32,118 nt of DNA from assembly GCA_026388735.1 (NCBI GenBank), contig JAPLJG010000062.1:5292-37409 (forward strand), in the 5' to 3' direction. A program made the position numbers and the translations under genes. This document shows positions 19,478 through 28,088 of the stretch, one piece after another. This DNA is from Deltaproteobacteria bacterium. Its GTDB lineage: Bacteria; Desulfobacterota; Desulfobulbia; Desulfobulbales; Desulfurivibrionaceae. Numbering within the stretch: position 1 is the stretch's first letter; the number at the start of each line of letters is the position of its first letter. The notes under the pieces were generated by a model. It made no database searches and had not been told where the DNA came from. It was given only the letters and a program-made list of their open reading frames with translations.

Positions 19478-22027
19478 CTATTTTCTGGGTTTGATCCGGC
19501 TGGTTGGTTGGGCCTGCCAGGGGTCGTCCGGCCAGTGGTGTTTGGGATAACGGCCCCGGAGTTCTTTTTTTACCTCATGGTAGGCCCCTTCCCAGAAGCC
19601 ATGCAGATCCTGGGTGATCTGCATGGGCCGTTGGGCCGGGGAGAGCAGATGGAGAAGCACCGGTACCGTGTTGTTGCAAACCCTGGGGGTATCGGCCAAG
19701 CCGAACATCTCCTGGAGGCGCACCGCCAGCACCGGAGCCTCGCCAGGGGTATAGCGCAGCTTGATCCGTGAGCCGCTGGGCACCGTGAGATGGGTGGGGG
19801 CCTCGCGGTCCAGCTGGCTCTGTTGTTGCCAGTCGAGCCGGGCGGTGAGGATGGCGCAGAGGTCGAGTTTTTTGAGATGTTCCACGCTCCGCATCCCGGT
19901 GAGATAGGGGGCCAGCCAGTGCTCAAGGCTCTCGATCAGGCAGGCATCGGAGACCTCCGGCCAGCCCGCTTCCGGCTGCCAGAGGCGCATGCTTTCCAGG
20001 CGGGCCTGCAACTCCCTGGCCTTGTCATTCCAGGGCAGGGCGGCAAGGCCGAGGCTGCGGATGCCGGAGAGCAGGGCGGTCAGTACCGCCTCGGCGGAGG
20101 GTTTTGCCAGGGGGGCGGCCTCCAGGACCAACTCGCCCAGCCGCACAAGGCGCTGGGCCTTTACGCTCCCGCTCTGCTCATCCCAATAGACCTTTTCCTC
20201 CCGTTGTAGCCGGGCGGCAAACAAGGACAGCAAGGATTCCTTGGTCAAGGGGGCGGCAAGAAAGATGCGGCCCTCGATTTTGCCCGCGTCCAGTTCGGCC
20301 ACGGCCAGATATTCATAAGCAGCGAGGCGGTCATGGGCCGGGAGAACCGCGCCCCGCCCGGAGGTCAGCTTGTACTGGCCTCTGCCCTCGGCCCGACCTT
20401 GGGCGATCCGATCCGGGAAGGCCAGGGCCAGGAGTTCGCCAGCTGTCGTCGCATGGGCTTTGTTCCGGGTGGGTTTGGGCAGATGCTCCCGGAGCTGCCT
20501 GCTGGTCTGAATTACTCTGCGGCAGGCATCGGTGTCCGCCTCAAGGGATTTGGCTGCTGCCTGGCCATCGCTACGAAATACCGCCAGGGCGTGGAGCCGG
20601 TCCTCGATATCCGCCGAGCGCTCCCGTCCTTTGATGATGTCCCGCTCTGAGAGCAGGGCAGCAAGGTCGCAGGCCAGATCGGTTGCGTTATGTGTGGTGG
20701 TCGCCAGCAGCATGTGGCCAAGGCGCGGGTGGGCCGGAAGCTCGGCCATTTTTCGGCCAAGGGAGGTGATGCGGCCTTGCTGGTCCAAGGCTCCGAGGGC
20801 CAGCAGCACGGATTGCGCCTGGGCGAAATGTCCGGCTGGCGGGGGATCGAGCCAGCGCAAGGCCTCTGGGGTATGCACCCCCCAGCGGGCCAGATCCAGA
20901 ACCAGCTGGCTCAGGTCGGCGGTGAGGATCTCCGGCGGGTCGAAGGGCTTGAGGCCGTGGTCTTCGCTCATGCTCCACAGGCGGTAACAGTGGCCTGGAC
21001 CAAGGCGTCCGGCCCGGCCGGCGCGCTGGGTGGCCGAGGCGTGCGAGATGCGCTGGGTGGTCAGGCGGCTTAAGCCGCTGTTGGGGTCGAATTGCGGGTT
21101 CCGTTTCCAGCCGCTGTCCACCACGGTATGGATGCCCTCGATGGTGATGCTCGTCTCGGCAATGGGCGTGGCCAGGATGATGCGCCGTCGGCCATTCGTG
21201 TCCGGTTGCACTGCCGCGGGCTGGGCGGCAAGGCTCAGGTCGCCGTACAGGGGATGGATGGCGATTTCGTTTGCGGGCAGGGCCGCAGCCAGGAGGGCCT
21301 GGGTAAATCTGATCTCGGCAGCGCCGGGGAGAAAGGCCAGGATGTCACCCGGCTGCTCGACCAGTCCCTGGTGGATGGTTGCAGCCAGTTGTTTGGCGAT
21401 CTCACGGGGCTGGACCAGTTGGCCCCCTTTGCCATATTCCACACCCACGGGATAGCTCTGACCCGTGCCCATAACCACTGGGGCATTATCGAGCAACCGG
21501 CTGACCGCTCCGGTGTCCAGGGTGGCGGACATGATCAGGAGCTTGAGATCGTCCCGCAGCCCGCTCATCACATCCAAGCAGAGGGCCAGGGCCAGATCGG
21601 CTTGCAGGCTGCGTTCGTGGAATTCATCAAAGATCACCAGCCCTACCCCGGTCAGCTCAGGGTCGTCCTGCATTCTCCGGGTGAACACCCCTTCGGTAAT
21701 CACCTCCACCCTGGTTGCCGCCGAGACCTTTGCCTCGAAACGGACCCGGTAGCCCACGGTCTGGCCAGCCTCCTCGCCCAGCTGCCGGGCCATAAAGGTC
21801 GCGGCCAGTCGGGCCGCTAGCCTGCGCGGCTCCAGCATCAGGATGGTCCGCCCGGCCAGCCAGGGCTCGGCCAGCAGAGCCAGGGGCGCCACCGTGGTCT
21901 TGCCCGAACCGGGCGGAGCGGAAAGCACCACGGCCTCGTGGCTGGCCAGTTGCGCCCGCAGCTCCGGCAGGACTTCATGGATGGGGAGGGTTATGATGGG
22001 GGGTTCCTTTTCTTGGGTGTTATTCAA
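19478..22027 (-). CDS. hrpB: ATP-dependent helicase HrpB
   Basis: An 849-residue DEAH-box helicase of the HrpB family. Motifs are in order: APPGSGKTT (Walker A, about 38-46), DEFHER (motif II), MSATLD (motif III), the C-terminal helicase motifs around STAIAETSITIEG-like and QRAGRAGR, and the HrpB-specific C-terminal domain. Length is close to the usual 810-850. The start is unresolved: the only in-frame start-like codon near the expected N-terminus is TTG at 22027, which overlaps the T-tract of the terminator at 22054-22026, while an AAGGA sits a few codons later in front of ATC/ATA codons. HrpB has roles in biofilm and rRNA/mRNA work in some species, but is dispensable in E. coli. Confidence 0.92.
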   Translation of the reverse strand: MNNTQEKEPPIITLPIHEVLPELRAQLASHEAVVLSAPPGSGKTTVAPLALLAEPWLAGRTILMLEPRRLAARLAATFMARQLGEEAGQTVGYRVRFEAKVSAATRVEVITEGVFTRRMQDDPELTGVGLVIFDEFHERSLQADLALALCLDVMSGLRDDLKLLIMSATLDTGAVSRLLDNAPVVMGTGQSYPVGVEYGKGGQLVQPREIAKQLAATIHQGLVEQPGDILAFLPGAAEIRFTQALLAAALPANEIAIHPLYGDLSLAAQPAAVQPDTNGRRRIILATPIAETSITIEGIHTVVDSGWKRNPQFDPNSGLSRLTTQRISHASATQRAGRAGRLGPGHCYRLWSMSEDHGLKPFDPPEILTADLSQLVLDLARWGVHTPEALRWLDPPPAGHFAQAQSVLLALGALDQQGRITSLGRKMAELPAHPRLGHMLLATTTHNATDLACDLAALLSERDIIKGRERSADIEDRLHALAVFRSDGQAAAKSLEADTDACRRVIQTSRQLREHLPKPTRNKAHATTAGELLALAFPDRIAQGRAEGRGQYKLTSGRGAVLPAHDRLAAYEYLAVAELDAGKIEGRIFLAAPLTKESLLSLFAARLQREEKVYWDEQSGSVKAQRLVRLGELVLEAAPLAKPSAEAVLTALLSGIRSLGLAALPWNDKARELQARLESMRLWQPEAGWPEVSDACLIESLEHWLAPYLTGMRSVEHLKKLDLCAILTARLDWQQQSQLDREAPTHLTVPSGSRIKLRYTPGEAPVLAVRLQEMFGLADTPRVCNNTVPVLLHLLSPAQRPMQITQDLHGFWEGAYHEVKKELRGRYPKHHWPDDPWQAQPTSRIKPRK

Positions 22028-22054
22028 AAAAAGGCCCCGTCCGGAGACGGGGCC
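22026..22054 (-). terminator. Intrinsic terminator of the COG4315 gene, abutting the hrpB start
   Basis: On the minus strand GGCCCCGTC, loop TCCG and GACGGGGCC form a perfect 9-bp stem (22054-22033) followed by seven T residues (22032-22026). It lies 28 bases after the stop of the upstream gene at 22082. Its T-tract includes the first two bases of the proposed hrpB start codon. Confidence 0.85.
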
Positions 22055-22081
22055 CTGGTTAAGCGGTATACTTAAGCGTGG

Positions 22082-22489
22082 TTAGGGAGTTACAACATAC
22101 CAGACATCTTTCACCCCTTGCCCGGCGGTATCCCCGGGGTTCTTGTCTCCAACAAAATAGTACAGCGGCATGCCCTTGTAGGTTGTTTGTTTCTGGCCAT
22201 CGGCGCGGGTGATGGTTGCAAAATCATCGGCTTTCAAGCCATCCTTGACGGCCACGGCCTCACGGAAATAGAGGGGCCATTTTGCCACGCAATCCCCTTC
22301 GCAGGCGCTCTTGCCGGGGGTGTCTTTCTTGAAATAGTAAAGGGTCATGCCCTTGGTATCGACCAGGAAGCTGCCGACCCCATCTTTCTGCGAGACCTTG
22401 ACTGCATGATGGTCGGCCAGGGCGACTGTCGCGGTTAGCAACAGGCCTGCAAGGAACGCCACGGTGAATACGCTTGTCATGCTTCTCAT
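22082..22489 (-). CDS. Secreted COG4315-type protein (YxFxKD repeats)
   Basis: A 135-residue secreted protein with a signal peptide (MRSMTSVFTVAFLAGLLLTATVALA). It has two copies of the family motif: MTLYYFKKDTPGKSACEGDCVAKWPLYF and MPLYYFVGDKNPGDTAGQGVKDVWYVV. The first contains a disulfide pair. The family is common in proteobacteria; function is not known, though it is often near envelope-stress genes. GAGGGGAAACGT precedes ATG 22489. Its own terminator follows at 22026-22054. Confidence 0.88.
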   Translation of the reverse strand: MRSMTSVFTVAFLAGLLLTATVALADHHAVKVSQKDGVGSFLVDTKGMTLYYFKKDTPGKSACEGDCVAKWPLYFREAVAVKDGLKADDFATITRADGQKQTTYKGMPLYYFVGDKNPGDTAGQGVKDVWYVVTP

Positions 22490-22663
22490 ACGTTTCCCCT
22501 CCTGTGTTGGTTAAACAATGGAAACAGTTTTCTTTCAAATAAAGGTTAGCAAGCCGACGGTCAGGGTGTCAAGAACCTATTTCCCCGGGGCATTTTCTTG
22601 GATCAGCCACGATCAGGAAACCATGCCGTTGCGCATGAAGACGGTGCTCCCCAAAATCTGGGT

Positions 22664-25474
22664 TCAGGAATCAAGAAACTCCCGGATGCAGGTCGCCAGC
22701 TCGCGGAACAGCAGCGGCTTCATGATGATCTTGCCGATCCCGACGGCTGCGGCCCTTTCCGGCGTCAGTTTTTCGCTGAATCCGGTGCACATGAGGATCG
22801 GGATATCCGCCCGCAACTGCCGGATTTTATGGGCCAGCACATCGCCCGGCATGCCCGGCATGGCCATGTCAGTGAGGATCAGATCGAACTCCTGCGGCCG
22901 GCTGGAAAACGCGGCCAGCGCCTCTTGGCTGCTTGGCAGGGCAGTCACCTGATACCCCAATCGTTCCAGCATGCCCGTATGCATGGCGAGCACCGTTGGT
23001 TCGTCATCCACCACCAGTACCCGCTCGTTGCCGCCGGGTAGTTGCTGGGCAACGATCCGTTCGATCCCCGAAGCCTCGCGCGTTGCCTGCGGCAGATAGA
23101 CCCGGAACGTTGTTCCTTGCCCGAGCGTACTTTCCGCCCTGATTTCGCCCCCGTATTGCGTCACAATGCCATGGACCATGGCCAGCCCCAGGCCGGTGCC
23201 CTCGCCTTGCGGTTTGGTGGTGAAATAGGGGTCGAAGATTCTCTCCATGATTTCCGGGGTCATGCCGCAACCGGTGTCGCTGATCGCGAGCTCCAGATAT
23301 TTTCCGGGCCGCAGCACTCCGTTGGCCTCTGCCTCACCGATTTCCACCGGTCGCAGGGCAACCCCCAGCAGTCCGGAGTCGTTGGCGCGCATGGCGTGGT
23401 AGGCGTTGGTGCACAGGTTCATGATCACCTGATGGATCTTGGTGGGGTCGGCGAGCACCGCCCCGCTTTTCTCGTCGATGGCAAGTTGGAAAGCGATGGT
23501 TGCCGGAATGGAGGCTCGCAACAGCTTCAAGGCCTCCTTGAGCACCAGGTACATCTCGAGAGGACGTCGCTCCTGCTCCGCCTGTCGGCTGAAGGCCAGG
23601 ATCTGTTTGACCAGTTCCTTGGCGCGTTGTCCCGCCTGGATCACGTTGTCGAGGTCGTGGTGCAGGTCGCTGCCCTCGGGCAATTTGTACTTGGCCAGGT
23701 CGGTAAACCCCAGGATGGCGGCCAGGATATTATTGAAGTCGTGGGCAATGCCGCCGGCCAGGGTACCGATGGCCTCCATCTTCTGGCCTTGGCGGACCTG
23801 CTGCTCCAGCCGCACTTTTTCCTCAACCCCCTTCCTGGCCTCGGCCCGTTCTCGCAGTACCTTGATGCCGTAGGCCACATCAACGGCCAGTTCTTGTAGC
23901 AGCGTCACCTCCGCCTCGCCAAAACCATGCGCTTCGGCGGCGTAGATATTGAGGGCGCCCATGGTATCCCCATCCTGTTTGAGGGGAATAGCCAGGGAAC
24001 TGCCAACCTGGTGTTCCCGTGCCGCTTCCCGCCATGGGGTAAACCCGTCGCAATGTTCCACATCGTTACAGTAAGTAAGCGTTTCGGTGCGGATGGCCTT
24101 GCCCGTCGGCCCATGGCCCCACTCGTTATCCCCCCATGAGGTTTTGATGCCTGTGAGGTAATCAACCGCATCGCCTGCGCTGGCCGCCACCCGTACCCCA
24201 CTGGCCGGATCGTTCTCTTTGAGGCCGACCCAGGCCATTTTATAGCCGCCTTGTTGGATGATGGCCTGGCAGATATCCGCGAGAAATTTCGCTTCCTCTT
24301 GAGCCCGCACCAGAATCTCGTTGCAGGCACTCAAGGTGCGCAGGGCTCGGTTTTTCTGCACCAGCTCCGCCTCGGCCCACATCCGGTCGATGCCAAGCGC
24401 CACCTCGTCGGCCACCGCACCGAGGGCCTGCAGCACCACCTCGGACAAAGGATGCCTGGCAAAAATCCCCATGACCCCGACCACCTTGTCGCCGATTAAG
24501 AGCGGCTGGCCGGCAAAGGCCACCATCCCTTCCCGTTTGGCCCATTCCTGATCGGTGATTTGTGGGTCGCCCACCACGCTGTTGGAAAGGAGCGGCGTAC
24601 GGTAGAAGGCAATGGCGCCCACCTTGTAGGCCTCGCCCACCGGAATTCGGCTATGGGGGCCGTCCAGGTGGGTATACATTCCGGCGCTGGCCACAAGATG
24701 CAGCATCGCTTCTCCAGATTTCAGAGTCCAGATCCGGGCAAAGGCCGCGTCAAGATGGCGGACCAGCAGTTCCGCGCAGTGTTGCAGAATCTCTGCCAGG
24801 TCGCTGCCCTTGGTTAGGGCGACACCCAGCTCGGCGCTGAGCGACAGGAGGGCAAGCTGCTCTTGCAACCGCTGATCGGTGACAACCTTTCCCTGCTCCA
24901 GAGTATGCCTGGCAGAGACATCCCGGACAATCGCCAACCTGTGCGGTTTGCCCTGATGGGAAATAATGGCCCCCCGCACCTCTGTTGGGAAACTGCGGCC
25001 GTCGGCCCTGACATCAATCGATCTAATGGTCTGTTCCAGTTCCTTTTCGGTTGCCCGGCCGAACTTTTCAAACAGGTGGTAATGATCGGGATGGACAATG
25101 TCGCGGCCGGTAAGCCCTTTCAGGTGCTCCAGGGGATAGCCATAGAGCTCGCATGCCTTGCGGTTGGCATCGATGATGGTGCCGGTATGGTCGAAGAGGA
25201 GAAAGGCATCGTTGGCAGATTGGAATATCCCCTCGTAGCTGGCGGAAAATTCGCGGTAAGTCTTGTGGTGCCGAGCCAGCAGCCAGGCGATAAGTCCCAG
25301 GGACCAGAGGACAAAGGCCAGATCTTTGGCGGTATCCCAAAGCATTTTGGTCTGAGCGTGCATTGTGTCGGCGATAAGCCAATCACCCACCAGGAGCCAG
25401 AGAAGGGCGACGATGCCGTAAACCGCGAGAGTGATCCAGAAGGAATATCTGATTGTCCGCATCGTGTTCACCAT
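22664..25474 (-). CDS. Hybrid sensor histidine kinase (PAS, 2xGAF, HisKA, HATPase, REC)
   Basis: A 936-residue sensor with two N-terminal membrane segments (about 11-34, 50-67), a PAS domain (75-188), two GAF domains (about 205-370 and 380-545), a HisKA dimer domain with phospho-acceptor His578 (GGIAHDFNNILAAILGF), an HATPase with N-box Asn690 and G-boxes (DTGCGM, GTGLGLAMV), and a C-terminal receiver with VLVVDDEP and phospho-acceptor Asp869 (LILTDMAMPG). All catalytic residues are intact. No separate output regulator is adjacent, so the signal must pass to an unlinked phosphotransfer protein. The short periplasmic loop (about 35-49) leaves little room for external sensing, so PAS/GAF ligands are likely inside the cell. 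ATG 25474; M5 is an alternative start. Confidence 0.93.
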   Translation of the reverse strand: MVNTMRTIRYSFWITLAVYGIVALLWLLVGDWLIADTMHAQTKMLWDTAKDLAFVLWSLGLIAWLLARHHKTYREFSASYEGIFQSANDAFLLFDHTGTIIDANRKACELYGYPLEHLKGLTGRDIVHPDHYHLFEKFGRATEKELEQTIRSIDVRADGRSFPTEVRGAIISHQGKPHRLAIVRDVSARHTLEQGKVVTDQRLQEQLALLSLSAELGVALTKGSDLAEILQHCAELLVRHLDAAFARIWTLKSGEAMLHLVASAGMYTHLDGPHSRIPVGEAYKVGAIAFYRTPLLSNSVVGDPQITDQEWAKREGMVAFAGQPLLIGDKVVGVMGIFARHPLSEVVLQALGAVADEVALGIDRMWAEAELVQKNRALRTLSACNEILVRAQEEAKFLADICQAIIQQGGYKMAWVGLKENDPASGVRVAASAGDAVDYLTGIKTSWGDNEWGHGPTGKAIRTETLTYCNDVEHCDGFTPWREAAREHQVGSSLAIPLKQDGDTMGALNIYAAEAHGFGEAEVTLLQELAVDVAYGIKVLRERAEARKGVEEKVRLEQQVRQGQKMEAIGTLAGGIAHDFNNILAAILGFTDLAKYKLPEGSDLHHDLDNVIQAGQRAKELVKQILAFSRQAEQERRPLEMYLVLKEALKLLRASIPATIAFQLAIDEKSGAVLADPTKIHQVIMNLCTNAYHAMRANDSGLLGVALRPVEIGEAEANGVLRPGKYLELAISDTGCGMTPEIMERIFDPYFTTKPQGEGTGLGLAMVHGIVTQYGGEIRAESTLGQGTTFRVYLPQATREASGIERIVAQQLPGGNERVLVVDDEPTVLAMHTGMLERLGYQVTALPSSQEALAAFSSRPQEFDLILTDMAMPGMPGDVLAHKIRQLRADIPILMCTGFSEKLTPERAAAVGIGKIIMKPLLFRELATCIREFLDS

Positions 25475-25624
25475 GTTGCTGGAAGATGGTATCCATCATC
25501 ATACGTTGCAAACAATGAAAAAGACAAGCCCTGCCCTGCACATCGTGCTCCCCCTTGCCCCTGTCATTGTGGTCCGGCAAGCGAGCACAGGGCGAGGCGA
25601 AGATGCGGCCAGGATTTATGGCGC

Positions 25625-26326
25625 CTACTCGGCGGCGGGCACCTTTTTGCGGTTGTGCTCGTAGCGCATCTGCAAAATTTCCACCAGGAGGGCGAAGCCC
25701 ATGGGCAGGTAGATATAACCTTTGGGCACATGCTTGTGCAGGCCTTCCATGAAGATGGTCACCCCGATGGTGATCAAAAAGGAGAGGGCGAGGATCTTGA
25801 TGGCCGGATGCTGGAGGATGAACTCGCCGATGGGTCCGGCAAAAAAGAGGATGGCCACGAAGGAGACCACCACCGAGGCGATGATGATCCAGGCCTGGTC
25901 GGTGAGGCCGATGGCGGTGATCACCGAGTCGAGGGAAAAAACGATGTCCAACAAGACGATCTGGCCGATGACTGCGGCAAAGCCACCCATGACCATGTTG
26001 GGTCCGGCCCCTTCTTCCTTGGCCTCCACCGTGTGGTGGATCTCTTTCACCGCCTTAAAGAGCAGGAACAACCCGCCGGAGATCAGGATCAGATCCCGGA
26101 CGGAAAAATTCAGGAGGACCGGGTTGGTGAGGTTGGCCAGGCTGAGGAGGGCGACCAGCATGGCGATCCGGGCGACCAGGGCGAAGGCAAGCCCTGCCAG
26201 CCGGGCGTTGTGGCGCTTTTCCGCAGGCAAGCGGCCGACAAAGATCGCGATGACCAGGATGTTGTCCACCCCCAGGACCAATTCCAGCCCGATCAGCAGG
26301 GCGAGTAGCGCCAGTGCGTCTCCCAT
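25625..26326 (-). CDS. TerC-family membrane protein
   Basis: A 233-residue integral membrane protein with about seven hydrophobic segments. The TerC acidic-motif segments GLELVLGVDNILVIAIFVG (12-30) and LDIVFSLDSVITAIGL (116-131) are present; these Asp/Glu in membranes are thought to carry metal ions, commonly Mn2+ export. The RNAxLxG-type loop follows. It is the last gene of the ACT-aminotransferase-TerC unit, 28 bases after the aminotransferase stop. Link to amino-acid metabolism is unclear. Confidence 0.88.
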   Translation of the reverse strand: MGDALALLALLIGLELVLGVDNILVIAIFVGRLPAEKRHNARLAGLAFALVARIAMLVALLSLANLTNPVLLNFSVRDLILISGGLFLLFKAVKEIHHTVEAKEEGAGPNMVMGGFAAVIGQIVLLDIVFSLDSVITAIGLTDQAWIIIASVVVSFVAILFFAGPIGEFILQHPAIKILALSFLITIGVTIFMEGLHKHVPKGYIYLPMGFALLVEILQMRYEHNRKKVPAAE

Positions 26327-26354
26327 GTGTACAACCTCGAGGTGATGTGTTGGG

Positions 26355-27533
26355 TTATGCCAGAGCCTTGGCCTTAGCCAATGCCTTTTTGAAGCCTTCG
26401 GCGGAGCGGCCGATCACCGCATCCTCCACGCAGAAGGCGAGGCGGAAGTAGCCCGGCATCCCAAAGCCCCGGCCTGGCACGCCCAAGATCTTCTCCTCGG
26501 CCAGCAGCCCGACAAATTGGGCATCATCGGCGATGGGTGATTTGGGGAACATGTAGAAGGCGCCCTTGGGCGGGACAAACTCGTAGCCAGCTTCGCTCAG
26601 TACCTTGCAGAATAGTTCCCGGCGGCGGGCATAGACGGTGCAATCCACCGTGACCCCCTGCAACTCCGCCACCACCCGCTGCATCAGGGCCGGAGCATTG
26701 ACAAACCCCAGGATGCGGTTGGCCAGGGTCATGGCCCCGAGGAGTTGGGCTTTGCCCTCGATCGCCGGGTGTACGGCGATGTAGCCGATGCGTTCGCCTG
26801 GCAGGGAAAGATCCTTGGAATACGAAGAAACGATGAGGCTGTTGCGATAGGCGGCAAAGACGCTGGGTACGGTGTGGCCGTCGTAGACGATCTTGCGGTA
26901 GGGCTCGTCGCTGATGAGGTAGATGGCCTGCCCGGCCTTGGCCAGAATCGCCCCGAGGTCGGCAAGCTCTGTGGCCGAATAGATCTGGCCGGTGGGGTTG
27001 TTGGGGCTGTTGATGATGAGCGCCTTGGTTTTCGGGGTGATGGCCGCCTCGATGGCCGCCAAATCCAGGCTGAAATCCGCGGCGGTGTTGACGATCTTCG
27101 TTACCCCGCCGTGGTTGTCCACATAGAAGGTGTACTCGACAAAGAAGGGGGCGAGGATGATCACCTCGTCGCCGGGATCGAGCAGGGATTTCATCACCAC
27201 GTTGATGGCGCCGGCCGCGCCCACGGTCATCAAAATATCGTCCTGGCTTATTGCCAAGCCCTGTTCGGCTGCGATCTGCTGCGCCACCGCCTCCCGGACA
27301 AAGGGGTAGCCGTTGTTGGCCATGTAGGCGTGGCTGCCTGGTGTTTCCGCGGCAGTAATCTTGCGCACCGCCTCCTGATATTGGGCGGGCGGCGGCAGGT
27401 CCGGGTTGCCGAGGCTGAAGTCGCAGACCTGATCCGCGCCGTACTGGGCCTTGAGCTTTGCGCCTTCCTCGAACATCTTGCGAATCCAGGAGGAGCGTTC
27501 TGCAAAGGCGAGCATTTTTTGGGAGATGGCCAT
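26355..27533 (-). CDS. Class I/II PLP-dependent aminotransferase
   Basis: A 392-residue fold-type I aminotransferase. PLP Lys240 lies in SSYSKDLSLPGERIG, with Asn178 (NSPNNPTG), Asp209 and Tyr212 (SDEPY) and Arg248 in the usual places; the substrate-carboxylate Arg near the C-terminus is in FRLAFC. The profile is that of the AspC/AlaC subgroup. In many deltaproteobacteria a tandem-ACT protein lies beside such enzymes, so it may act on aromatic or branched amino acids under allosteric control. ATG 27533 is 15 bases after the ACT gene stop, so they share a transcript. Confidence 0.9.
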   Translation of the reverse strand: MAISQKMLAFAERSSWIRKMFEEGAKLKAQYGADQVCDFSLGNPDLPPPAQYQEAVRKITAAETPGSHAYMANNGYPFVREAVAQQIAAEQGLAISQDDILMTVGAAGAINVVMKSLLDPGDEVIILAPFFVEYTFYVDNHGGVTKIVNTAADFSLDLAAIEAAITPKTKALIINSPNNPTGQIYSATELADLGAILAKAGQAIYLISDEPYRKIVYDGHTVPSVFAAYRNSLIVSSYSKDLSLPGERIGYIAVHPAIEGKAQLLGAMTLANRILGFVNAPALMQRVVAELQGVTVDCTVYARRRELFCKVLSEAGYEFVPPKGAFYMFPKSPIADDAQFVGLLAEEKILGVPGRGFGMPGYFRLAFCVEDAVIGRSAEGFKKALAKAKALA

Positions 27534-27548
27534 GGGCTTTCCTCTTGC

Positions 27549-27980
27549 TTACAGGGAGTGGACCTCGTCGTCGCTCAACAAGGGGCAGCCCGCCTTGTGG
27601 AAGACCTCCACCGCCGCGTCCTGATCGTCGAAACGGAACAAAAGCATGCCGGATTCGCCGCTTTTTTTGGAAAAGGCGTATACATATTCCACGTTGAGTC
27701 CGCCTTTGGCAGCCATTTGGAGGATGCAGTCCAAAGCGCCTGGTTTGTCCGGGACCTCAACGGCCAGCACCTCGGTGAGGGCGACGGTGAAGCCGTTTTC
27801 TGTGAGAACCTGCTGGGCCTTGGTGGTGTCGTTGACCACCAGGCGGAGGACGCCGGAATCAGCGGTGTCTGCCAGGGACAGAGCCCGGATGTTGATGGCG
27901 TTTTCCGCCAAGGTGCGGCTGATGTCCGCCAAGCGCCCCGACTTGTTTTTCAGGTAAATCTCAAGCTGTTTTACCTTCAT
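27549..27980 (-). CDS. Tandem ACT-domain protein
   Basis: A 143-residue protein of two ACT domains (about 1-68 and 70-140). The first reads KVKQLEIYLKNKSGRLADISRTLAENAINIRALSL, the second VLAVEVPDKPGALDCILQMAAKGGLNVEYVYAF. Stand-alone tandem-ACT proteins usually sense amino acids and are found next to phenylacetate-CoA ligases or aminotransferases in anaerobes. The pair here fits that pattern. Ligand unknown; Leu/Ile or aromatic amino acids are plausible. First gene of the operon with aminotransferase and TerC. Confidence 0.9.
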   Translation of the reverse strand: MKVKQLEIYLKNKSGRLADISRTLAENAINIRALSLADTADSGVLRLVVNDTTKAQQVLTENGFTVALTEVLAVEVPDKPGALDCILQMAAKGGLNVEYVYAFSKKSGESGMLLFRFDDQDAAVEVFHKAGCPLLSDDEVHSL

Positions 27981-28088
27981 GCCGCCCCTCTTTTAGATGT
28001 TACGGTTGTCGATGACATGTCTGTACCTCCCGCAAAAAAGGTGTTTCTAACACGGGGGAAAAGAATTTGTAAAGGATGAAAAGGCATT

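Noticed and set aside
24863-26308. 481-codon open frame on the plus strand
   Set aside because: Antisense to the hybrid kinase N-terminal half and TerC; its product has no recognisable domain.
26745-28079. 444-codon open frame on the plus strand
   Set aside because: Antisense to the aminotransferase and ACT genes, which show intact catalytic residues.
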